Shown here: positions 40,701 to 51,273 of the stretch, piece after piece
Layout of the letters: every line of letters starts with the position of its first letter
Numbering within the stretch: the first letter of the stretch is position 1
NCBI GenBank assembly: GCA_026874595.1
Contig: CM049312.1
Coordinates: 78,777,429 to 78,841,428 of the forward strand
Length of the DNA: 64,000 bases
Origin: Sipunculus nudus
Lineage: Eukaryota > Annelida > Sipuncula > Golfingiida > Sipunculidae
Direction: 5' to 3'
Notes under the pieces: model-generated
Told to the model about the DNA's origin: nothing
Seen by the model: only the letters and a program-made list of their open reading frames with translations
Database searches by the model: none
Position numbers and translations under genes: made by a program

Positions 40701-42078
40701 TGTTTACCCAAAATTAGATCTGAATTTTGTAAATTTTTTAAGTTATTAGCATAAAAAAAATCAGTACCTTAAATTTTGCCCAACTTTGACCATGGCACGT
40801 TTTTTTCCTGTAAGCACAATTGATTTAATTTTCACAGCATGTAAACATAAATATTTAGTTTGTCTAAATCTGAAATTTGAAAATAAAAGCTTGAAAATTA
40901 AGCTAGTTATTGATTTTTTTTTCTGTAGTCACTTGCTTTGTTTACAGATGCAGGGTCCCACTCCAGGTCACTGGAAGTCAGCTATGCGAGGGTATCTGAT
41001 TTGTTACAGTCACTGGGGGAGATCCCCTGCTGTGACAGGTCTACAGTTATTCTCACCCCAATCACCTCCCCCCCCCCCCCCCTCCCCTGCAAACCCAACC
41101 AACCAAGTGTTATGCAGTAATTGTTATTGTTTTCACTGTATCTCCTTAATTGTAATGCCCATATGCAGAAACTTTCCTTGAAAAAATAATTCAAGGTGTA
41201 ATCCAGAAGATGCAATGTTGTGTAATGTAGCATTTTTAAAGAAATCAATTTTCTTTTAAATGATTTTAACAAATATAAATGAACCCATCAATATGCTTAA
41301 ATTATTATAAAATATGAAGCACATTATGGATAAATAAAGGCACAATTAAAAATTGTGAAATCTAAATCAAGTATTATTTTTAGATATATATTGTTTTGCA
41401 GATTTAAAAGATATATTTTTGTGGTAAAAAATAAATAAACATTTGTATGCATGATGTGGTGTTATCTGACAAGATTGAGATTTATGATGATGCAATTGAG
41501 AATTATGAATCAACTTTTATATTCAGATATATATGTTAAATTGGAAATGTATAGAAATATAAACTTAAATTAGAAAATAATTGATGTGATAAAAAAATCA
41601 GGATTTAATACAAACATTTGTTCATTATTTTCCTGCCTCAGCAGAATTTGAGATCAGGCTTTGTTTGCCCTGTTTTATGTTGTTAATTAGCTATATTTCA
41701 ACCGTATACATTTCATAAAAAAATACATATATATTTAATAATATATTTTATACAAAAAAATAGATTCAATTGAACAAATGTGTAAACTACTGTAATGTCA
41801 ACAGTTAATTGAAAAACCAACTAATGATCATGGTAATAGTACAGATCATTTGTTCACAAACTGCTCACATGCTTTAGTTTCAACATTAGGAAACATGGTC
41901 AGGTCACAAAATATTTTTTGCAACAATTTCTTGCTCATCAATTCAAACCAATCATATAAACCAACCATGGCCTTTATTACCTCTTCCTCTTACACTTTAT
42001 CTTCATTAGATATTATTTTAGATTTTTACCTTCAAGGGTAACGTCAGCTGAGCACAGTGACCCATAGGTCCCTTGTTT
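37776..42078 (-). mobile_element. repeat element R, copy 2, with a hAT insertion
   Basis: On the minus strand it begins AAACAAGGGACCTATGGGTCA (42078 downward) and ends at the TCAGCTGAGCT motif near 37776. Three diverged internal units carry GTGCCATGGTCA and GGGCCCATAAC or close variants (about 39240-39760, 39780-40200 and 40210-40900). 40920-42040 is AT-rich filler with a C run at 41069-41083. The hAT-like element 38001-39240 has inserted in it. Confidence 0.55.
38001..39240. mobile_element. hAT-like element with perfect TIRs and 8-bp target duplication
   Basis: Starts CAGGGTTGGGGCCAGGTAC and ends with its exact complement (19 bp). It is flanked by ATTGTTAC at 37993-38000 and 39241-39248, an exact 8-bp duplication as expected for hAT. 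Subterminal regions are dense in GTACCTGTACCTGTACC. A partial internal copy of the left end lies at about 38454. No transposase frame, so non-autonomous. Confidence 0.9.
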
Positions 42079-43633
42079 CAAATTTTACAAGTCATCAGCA
42101 TAAATATATAATCAGCACCTTAAATTTTGCCTAACTTTGACCATGGCATGTTTGTTTCCTGTAAGCACTGTTGATATAATTTTCATATCATGCAGAAATA
42201 AGGATTTCAGCTTGTTAGTTTTGAAAGTTGAAAGAAACTGGCCAAAAACTGTAGCTTTTATTATAGTTTTTATGAGACCATGTCAGACCCTAGGCTCTAC
42301 CCAGTCCCTCTTCATTCACCTGTATGAACTCTAGTTGACCTCTCAGGCCAATAATGCACGCTTGAGGTGGGTAAAATATTGGTCACCCTGGCAGCTTATG
42401 GCTGGCCTCAGTTGATTCAGGTGTCCAACCAAACTCATCTATTAGTTGTTTAGACCAACAGCATAACAATAAACAATCAATAGATACATTTTTATAGGTC
42501 TATAATAACTATAAAAATCAATAGAAAAGGTATTTGATAGTTGATGAGTAACAGGGTATTACCTTGCAATTACTGATGTTTGATGCATTTTGTATGGATG
42601 AATGAAAATGTATTCCAAATAACACCATTGAGTCACCTATGGTATTTTTCTTTTCAATTTTAATAATGAAAAAAAAAAAACAAATTATATTGTTCTATAC
42701 TATTAGGGATTATATGAAGGAAATTAATGATATACAAAGATGCATTTGATAATATTAATCTAAGTTTCCAGGTCTTTTCCAAGTGTTTGTGCTTGTTAAT
42801 TTATATTTATTTCAAAATTAAAAAAAAATTAAATATGTCAACATTTTTTAAATTTTACTCAGACAAGTACTGAATAAAGGTGTCAATATGTTTCACTAAT
42901 GACATTAAGACACGTGGCTGTAACAGCTGTCACAAGACTATGTAAATAATCAAAATTTATATTACTGGTTCCTATATTTCAGTTAATAAAATTAAACTTG
43001 GCCATCTCTAGTTTTCTCCTTGTATAATTTATAGGGTGTTCTTATCTTTGGGTTATTTTTTACACATATAATGGTTTCATAGCTGGGCGAATTTTTTTTC
43101 TGATACATTTTTTTTTTAATTAAAAAAATTGAATATAATAAAAAATCAGATCTTAGACAAGTTCTCATTATGATTTCTGTAATGTTAATAATTGTCATAA
43201 GACTCTTGCTATGTCTAGTGTGTAGATTGATGTAAAGGCAGTCCAAAGTGAATATAATAGTTTTATTTTTTTTAATATAAATAAAATTCATAAAACCAGG
43301 TACTTATGATCATTATTTAAATTTGTGATATTTGTTTTTTCTGGATTCTCAAGAACTTTTGTTTGGCTGAAACTGAATAAATAACAGACATGGTGAAGTA
43401 CTTTGCAAATGTATTTGAATGCAAATTTGTATATGTACTCCATAATTTCATGCATAAGGATAGAATACAGGTAAAAATGAAAGTATTTGAATACAAATGC
43501 ATTCATGAATATAATCTATATTATTATTTTAATAATCATTTATTTTGATAAAATTCATTAAAAAATCTTTGATAAAAAAAACAGATGATACTGTTTTTAT
43601 TTTCAATTAAACTTGTATATGACAATATTTAAT

Positions 43634-46496
43634 ACTAGAATACGGGTAGTCGACAAGCGACTACGTGTATCCGCCTAAATCAGAGTGGAACGGGTGAAGT
43701 GAGGCATGGATTAAGTGGCAAGGGGAAATAGAGTGAAGTGTTGCATATTAGCATGGATGTCTGCAGCCAAATTGTGTCTGAAGGTTGCCCCCCCTACCAC
43801 AAAATCCAGAAAGCCATCCCAGTTGTATACATATGCAAAATTAAAGGCAGATAAGTCAAACCACTACATGTATATGAGTGATTTTAGCCCGGGGCAGACA
43901 ATCAGATGGACGCTGAGCAAAAATGGTTGCAAGTGACGCCACCAGTTTTGCGTATGATAAAGAGCTATGTGAGAACTATACACATGCAAAACTTTGGCCC
44001 AATCAGTCAAACGGTCCCCAAGATATGAGCTTGGATGTCTGCTGCATAAACTAGAATGCAGATGGCTCCACCTGTCATAAAATCAAGAGAGCTGTAGGGG
44101 ATGTATAAACCTGCAAAATTTTAGCAAAGATATGTCAAACCACTGCCGAGATATAAGTGATTTTATCCCATGGCAGACAAACAGACAGGAGCTGTGCAAA
44201 AATGGCTGCAGGTGGCGCCACCAGTTTTGCGTATGTTATAAAGCTCTCCAAGGGCTACATTTGTGCAAAAAAATTTTCCTGATCGGTCAAACGTTTCCCG
44301 AGATATGAGCTTGGATGTCTGCAGCGTAAACGTGAATGTAGGTGGCGCCACCTGTCATAAAATCAGAAAAGCTATCCAGATGTATACACATGCCAAATTT
44401 CTGGTAAATTAGTCAAGTCACTGCAGTAGGGTTGGGACGGTTACCGGTATACGGTATTATCACGATATCTGACCGCTACGGTTATCATACCGTCAACTTT
44501 CCTATTATCGCGATATCACGATATCAATTTTTGTTTACCATTTTGGTTCACAAGCAAGCCCTTGAAGTTCAAAATAAATTTATTTCAAAGAATCGCATTT
44601 ATTTTCATAAACCATGTGTATTGGAATACACGCGTGTGGGTGGAAGCGTGTGCTTACAGACTTCGGGATTAGTCGGAAATGTCCGGAAGTAGCAGAATGA
44701 ATCGGAGGACAAACGCTTGAGAATTCCAGGAGAAAAAAACATTATAATGAAAGAGGAATAAATACACACATTTATGCTTTTATTGCATGGAACGAAAATG
44801 TCAACATAAAAGTGTCACCACTGAATTGAACATTCCATACGGGTTGCATATTTTGCCATATAAAATTGAGATGATATATTTAGCCAAGATTCGTATGACA
44901 CGCTCTCCGAAAATTCGCCTGGATTCTCCGGCTTTTATGTAGCTAAAGAAAACTGATGGAAAGTTCTGACAAGCGTGATTCGACAATGGGGGCAGGACTT
45001 CCCGCGCCTGAAGCCTGCACACCTGCAGGAGCGTCATGCAACTTACTTCACTTAATGAGTCATTCCGTGGTACTGGCACAATAGGTATAAATTATATTAA
45101 TACTTAACCCCTTGTATAAAGTCAAGACTTTAAAGGTGGTTGTTATAAATATCATTATTGATGGCTTATTAATGCCATTATATATAATTGAAAATATCGC
45201 GATATCACAGTATATCGCGATAAAATTTGAATAATTATCATGATATCAAAAACCCATATCGTCCCAACACTACACTGCAGAGATATGAGTGATTTTAACC
45301 CAAGGCAGACAAACAGATGGACACTGTGCAAACATGGTTGTAGGTGGCTCCACCATTTTTTGTGTATGTTATAAAGCTCTCCAAGGGCTACATTTGTGCA
45401 AAAAAATTTTCCTGATCGGTCAAACGATTTCCAAGATATGAGCTTGGATGTCTGCAGCGTAAACATGAATGTAGGTGGCGTCACCTGTCATAAAATCAGA
45501 AAAGCTATTTAGGATGTATACGCATGCCGAATTTCAGGTGAATTAGTCAAGTCACTGCAGAGAGTGATTTTAACCCAAGGCAGACAAACAGATGGACACT
45601 GTGCAAACATGGTTGTAGGTGGCGCCACCATTTTTTGTGTATGTTATAAAGCTCTCCAAGGGCTACATTTGTGCAAAAAAATTTTCCTGATGGGTCAAAC
45701 GGTTCCCGAGATATGAGCTTGGATGTCTGCAGCGTAAACTTGAATGTAGGTGGCGCAACCTGTCACAAAATCAGAAAAGCTATCCAGGATGTATACGCAT
45801 GCCGAATTTCAGGTGAATTAGTCAAGTCACTGCAGAGAGTGATTTTAACCCAAGGCAGACAAACAGATGGACACTGTGCAAACATGGTTGTAGGTGGCGC
45901 CACCATTTTTTGTGTATGTTATAAAGCTCTCCAAGGGCTACATTTGTGCAAAAAAATTTTCCTGATCGGTCAAACGGTTCCCGAGATATGAGCTTGGATG
46001 TCTGCAGCGTAAACTTGAATGTAGGTGGCGCAACCTGTCACAAAATCAGAAAAGCTATCCAGGATGTATACGCATGCCAAATTTCAGGTGAATTAGTCAA
46101 GTCACTGCAGAGATATGAGTGTTTTTAACCCAAGGCAGACGAACAGATGGACACTGTGCAAACATGGTTGCAGGTGGCGCCACCATTTTTTGTGTATGTT
46201 ATAAAGCTCTCCAAGGGCTACATTTGTGCAAAAAAATTTTCCTGATCCATCAAACGGTTCCCGAGATATGTGGGTTTATGTGTGGAAACAGACGCACAAA
46301 CGGACGCAGAGCGCAGAGGAATGGTCAGAGGTCAAAACAAAATCGGGGTGCAGCAGTTCACATGTGACCCGAACATAATCCCGGGTTTCGTAAAATTCCG
46401 CCCAGCGGTTACGGAGGAGTTCGCCGGAAACCTACGCGGCGGCGGCGTGCAGCTGAAAACATAGTATCCGCAAAACTCTCTTTTGGCGGATACAAT
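43634..46496 (+). mobile_element. ACTAG tandem-core element H1
   Basis: Begins ACTAGAATACGGGTAGTCG with a 5' hairpin GTAGTCG-acaag-CGACTAC. It carries six units of 272-281 bp (marker GTGATTTTAACCC at about 43877, 44158, 45290, 45562, 45839 and 46120). It ends in a 3' hairpin GTATCCGC...GCGGATAC followed by AAT. Each unit contains one or more GGTGGCGCCACC palindromes. A hAT-like element sits in its third unit. No coding capacity. Confidence 0.75.
44427..45272. mobile_element. hAT-like element with 8-bp target duplication, CGATATCG-rich
   Basis: Left end TAGGGTTGGGACGG; reverse complement of the right end TAGTGTTGGGACGA. Exact 8-bp duplication CACTGCAG at 44419-44426 and 45273-45280. Subterminal sequence is rich in ATCGCGATATCACGATATC-like palindromes. 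No transposase. Removing it restores the unit spacing of the host element H1 (278 bp). Confidence 0.88.
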
Positions 46497-46804
46497 TAAT
46501 TTTTAATAGATAGTTTAACTTTTAAATTAATTCTGATGCAATGTAGGTAAAGTTTTATGGCCAAGTCAAATCCTGTGTGATAATTGCACACTATTTACAA
46601 CTGTAAATAATATAAATGACATCAATCCTCTTCCCTGTCTCAAAGGGTATTATCAAAATCTTACATAACTTGAGTTAAACACTTTCAACTCATAATAGAG
46701 CTAATATTACCACACAAAACCAGCCTTTGCCTACCTCCTCTTCCAAATCATATTTTGTGATCATATATAACAGCTGAGCACAGTGACCCATGGGTCCCTT
46801 GTTT

Positions 46805-47379
46805 AATTTTTGTAGGAACTTTAGAATACAGTCTGAATATAAGGTAGTTTCCATAAAGTTTTTATAGAGGCAGTAAAAAATCATATTCCTGTGAAGATTG
46901 TATTCTAATGTCTCTTGACTTCTGATAAAGTGTACTGGAAGTGACTAGTTGTGCCTAACAGTACACATTTGTCACTAGCAGTTACATGAAGTTTTACAAA
47001 TATGCAGCTGGTCCTGTCAGTATTCAGCCTGCAGTTTCATGCTCTGGGCCACCATGTATCTAACTGTACCATACAAGCTGTGATGCAGATGATTGGGTTT
47101 ATAGTCGGTTGAATCTAATGATGCAACACTATTTCTCGATTTGCATGACTGATTGATAATTTGATATAGATATTAAATTATGGGTGGGGGTGGGGCAATA
47201 CCACACCCCCACTCAGTTGGGGAACCAGGTATCCCAAAACCTCTAATAAAGTATTTCTGATATGTGCAAAATCCATTCATGGGAATTTTTCAAGAGAATA
47301 ATTTAACAATAATATTTGTGATGAAACAAAACCTATTTTCATTGGAAACCTGTTTGTCAGTGTTCAATTGTGTATCAGA
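46805..47379. other. unique intergenic spacer
   Basis: No gene, TIR or tandem structure seen between repeat R copy 3 and the relic that follows. Confidence 0.5.
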
Positions 47380-49844
47380 TAGGGTTTGGACCAGGTGCAA
47401 ACCGAGGTACAGGTAACGAGGCATCAGTACAGTTACCTTAAGTACCTTGGTACAGGTACAGATAATTTGAGTTCGAGGACTTTGGAACTTATGATATATT
47501 GATCATTGCCTACATTTCCTCCAGATATGCAGGTATAAGTTATAGTAGAATATCAGAATATTTGAATAAGAAGTATTAAATGATTGCTTCCTGTGCCCTC
47601 AGGAAAAAAGGGACACATCTTACAAAGATCGGGCGGCCATTATTAACAGTGTAAAATACAAGTTGATTAAGTTATTATCCGGGAATGTTATTGATACAGA
47701 AATATAAAACATTCATTCACATATTCTGTGATGTTCAAATATCAATCTTACGTCTGTATGAGTACAAGAAGTAACAAAAACCTGTTAATTGAAGGCACAC
47801 TGAGGAACGTTTGGGATTCATGCATGCATGAGAAACTTGATTTGGTACTTCAACAGGATACAGAACTTTATACAGGGGAAGTTTGGCCCTTTTGGCTGAC
47901 ATTAAGAGGAGTTTTGCCTGGTAAAAAAAATCTTCAGTTATATTATTGTATATATAAATATATACAGTTCCTTTAATTCTTCATTTACTTTTTACCAGTG
48001 GTCTGTGTATAATAGACAACCTCTAAGTGGGGCATGTATGCAATCCTACTCAAAACCTTTCTTGGTTGCCTTTATTTTGTGCTTATGATGCCACAATGAA
48101 CTTCCTATTATATTAGGAGACTGACTGTAGAGAAGCATACCACCAGCTCAGCTAGTCCACTCATCTTCAAAGGCTGCAGGAATGCAAGCATGTTAATTAC
48201 CCCTGCCTGGGTAAGGTAACTGCCATCACACTAACAGGGGTGACAGTTCTGTACATGTACTTGACTAAAGCCTGATTTACTTTCTAGTATCATGTACATG
48301 TACCTGGAGTACCTTGTACTTCTCATGACAGCCAGGTAAGGTACAGGGACTGTGAAAGGTTAACCTAATTGTATCCGCCAAAACGAAGTTTTGCGGATAC
48401 TATGTTTTTGACCGGGTTCCGCCGCCGCGTTCGTTTCCGGAGAACTCCTCCGAGACTACTGGACAGATTTTTCCGAAACTTACACAAATTATCCGGTCAC
48501 ATGTGAACTGGTGCCTAACCAAATGACCTTGACCTCTGACCTTTCGTCTCTGCCCAGCGTCCGTTTGTGCGTCTGTTTCCACATATAAACCCACATATCT
48601 CGGGAACCGTTTGACCAATCCGGAAAAAATTTTTACACAAATGTAGCCCTGGGATAGCTTTATAACATACACAACAAAAGGTGGCGCCACCTGCAACCAT
48701 GTTTGCACAGTGTCCATCTGTTCATCTGCCTGGGGTTAAAATCACTCATATCTCTGCAGTGGTTTGACTAATTCACCTAAAATTTGGCATGCATATACAT
48801 CCTAGATAGCTTTTTCGATTTTATGACAGGTGGCGCCACCTACATTCACGTTAACGCTCCACACATAAACCCATATATCTCGGGAACCGTTTGACCGATC
48901 TGGAAAATTTTTTTTACACAAATGTAGCCCTGGGATAGCTTTATAACATACACAACAAAAGGTGGCGCCACCTGCAACCATGTTTGCACAGTGTCCATTT
49001 GTTCATCTGCCTTGGGTTAAAATCACTCATATCTCTGCAGTGGTTTGACTAATTCACCTAAAAATCAGCATGCATATACATCCTAGATAGCTTTCTTAAT
49101 TTTATGACAGGTGGCGCCACCTACATTCACGTTAACGCTCCACACATAAACCCATATATCTTGGGAACCGTTTGACCGATCCGGAAAAATTTTTTACACA
49201 AATGTAGCCCTGGGATAGCTTTATAACATACACAACAAAAGGTGGCGCCACCTGCAACCATGTTTGCACAGTGTCCATTTGTTCATCTGCCTTGGGTTAA
49301 AATCACTCATATCTCTGCAGTGGTTTGACTAATTCACCTAAAAATCGGCATGCATATACATCCTAGATAGCTTTCTTGATTTTATGACAGGTGGCGCCAC
49401 CTACATTCATGTTAACGCTCCACACATAAACCCATATATCTCAGGAACCATTTGACCAATCAGGAAAAAAAATTTACACAAATGTAGCCCTTGGATAGCT
49501 TTATAACATGAACAAAAATGGTGGCGCCACCTGCAGCCATTTTTGCACAGCGTCCATCTGTTTGTCTGCTGTGGGATAAAATCACTCATATCTCTGCTTT
49601 TCCACATGAAATTTTGCATGTGTATATATCTTAGATAGTTTCTCATTCAAATAACAGGTGGCGCCACCTACAATCATGTTTATGTGGCCGAGATCCATTC
49701 TAATGTTTAACACATGTAACTATATCCCCTTGCCACTCAATCCATGCCTCACTTCACCCGTCCTCTGATTTTGGCAGATACACGTAGTCGCTTGTCGACT
49801 ACCCGTATTCTAGTTTAAGGTACAAGTACCTATCCTCAACCCTA
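47380..49844. mobile_element. decayed GTACC-rich hAT-like element, split by H2
   Basis: Left end TAGGGTTTGGACCAGGTGC and right end (complement) TAGGGTTGAGGATAGGTAC resemble the termini of 38001-39240, with GTACAGGTAC-rich subterminal regions. TCAGA flanks both sides (47375-47379 and 49845-49849). About 1 kb remains once H2 (48368-49814) is removed. Confidence 0.5.
48368..49814 (-). mobile_element. ACTAG tandem-core element H2, inverted relative of H1
   Basis: On the minus strand it begins ACTAGAATACGGGTAGTCG (49814 downward) and ends in hairpin GTATCCGC...GCGGATAC followed by AATT near 48368. It holds about four units of 278-282 bp, with GGTGGCGCCACC in each. Same family as H1 but in the opposite orientation, 1.9 kb away. 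The 3' section before the hairpin carries a CCGCCGCG-rich stretch also present in H1. Confidence 0.75.
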
Positions 49845-50000
49845 TCAGAAAAAGTATTTACAAGCATTAAGGGTTTACAATTTTTCTTTTAGATTTTAAG
49901 TTCAGAACAGGCTTTATTCTGAGCTAAATATATATAAATACACATACTTGGTACATGAGTCGCACATCTTTATTCAGTCCGATAAAAAATAAGGAATTTT

Positions 50001-50867
50001 TATTGTATCCCCAGACAAAGTCGGGGGATACTGTTTTTTCCGCCGCAGCTGCAGCATATAAATCTTGTTGGCCTGTTAACTCAGAAAATATTTCACGGAT
50101 CTTTACCAAACTTGGTACATGTATAGATATGGGTGAGAGGACGACGCCTATTTAAAATGAGGTCATGACCTTTACTAGGAGAGTGTCCTTGATGAATAGG
50201 TCAAATTTTGGGGGAAATCATACAAATTCTTAAATATCTCAAGAAATCTTGCATGGATTGATCCCAAAATCAAGTTGATCGAAGATCATGGATAGGCTTG
50301 CCATGTTTCAGAAATTGGTGGCTCCACCTATTATTCTTTACTTGTTTTCGTGCCTTTTAATACCCCCATAATTGCCACTTGACAGTACTGTGAGCATTAT
50401 AAGTCAAAAACTAATGGACAGATTTCTTTTATAATATGCATATACATAGATATGGGTTATGGGATGATGTTTATTTAAATTGGGGTCATGACCTTTCCTA
50501 TAAGAGTGGCCTTGACCTACAGTACAGATGCATCTTATCAAGAGCTAGGCCAAGTTCCAATATGGATGACGATGCATTTTTCAAGATCACAGAGGATAAT
50601 GCTGAAATGATGTTAACTTTAATATCTCACTGAGGGATGCATGGAATGGTCCAAAAATCAAATTGACATAAGATCTTTGATAGCATTGTTTTCTGCAGGA
50701 GACAGGTGGTGCCACCTGATGTTGTTTTCTTGCTAAAATGATGTTTAAACGGAATAACTTTGTAAGAATTTGAGGTACAGTCACCAAACCCACAAGTTTG
50801 ATGCATCTTATCAAATAATAATTGTCTTGGGATACTATGGCACCTGTGGTGCCAAGAAATATCTAGT
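50001..50867 (-). mobile_element. ACTAG/GTATCC hairpin element H5
   Basis: On the minus strand it begins ACTAGATATTTCTTGGCACC with hairpin GGCACC-aca-GGTGCC. It ends in hairpin GTATCCCC...GGGGATAC followed by AATA near 50001. About 0.87 kb, with two diverged internal units (AGATATGGGTKAKRGGATGA-like words at about 50126 and 50447). It shares the end architecture but little internal sequence with H1 and H2. Confidence 0.6.
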
Positions 50868-51118
50868 TAACTCTACTCTTTTGTAGCTAATTTTATGCTT
50901 TTTATATCAAAGAACTTGAAAGAAGGCTATATGTACCATACTTTTTCTTTCCAGAGCATTTACTCCCTTTTTTTTGTTTACCTTTTACAGGCCTGTAGAA
51001 TTCTGCCTGAGAATGTTTTTATGAGATACAAATTCTGTAACTGTAGGTATTTGAGGTGCCCATCTGAGAAGTATAGTTGTATGATTTATAAAAGAATTAT
51101 TTATACTTCTACTTTTAG

Positions 51119-51273
51119 GCTGGAAAATGTCATTCTCAGAGGAAAACGTGTCTCAGCTGGAGAGCTTTGGTGAGTTTGATGAGCCAACCCCTCTTGGAAA
51201 AACAGCATGCACTAAAATATCCCTGCAACAGTATCAGGAGCAAGCTGCCTGCGAAACAGAGTCGGCTCTTGTG
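51119..51273 (+). CDS. unknown gene exon 1, coding from 51127
   Basis: A pyrimidine-rich acceptor (CTTCTACTTTTAG, ending 51118) precedes eight noncoding bases and the ATG at 51127. This implies an upstream 5' UTR exon. 49 codons; donor GTG|GTAAGTG, phase 0. Confidence 0.7.

Larger units (their letters stand above)
42079..46804 (-). mobile_element. repeat element R, copy 3, split by element H1
   Basis: On the minus strand it begins AAACAAGGGACCCATGGGTCA at 46804. It matches copy 1 (26968-28200) through 46497, is interrupted by H1 (43634-46496), and continues from 43633 to about 42270. Shared words include CTGGTTTTGTGTGGTAATA and GACAGGGAAGAGGATTGAT. Its 3' part is cut off where copy 2 begins. 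Confidence 0.6.

Noticed and set aside
40940-41120. Possible exon after TTTTCTGTAG near 40928
   Set aside because: Lies inside repeat R copy 2, has no recognisable sequence, and abuts a C homopolymer.
45671-46464. Several plus-strand frames of 60-106 codons with near-identical sequence
   Set aside because: They are successive units of the H1 tandem core and contain no known domain.
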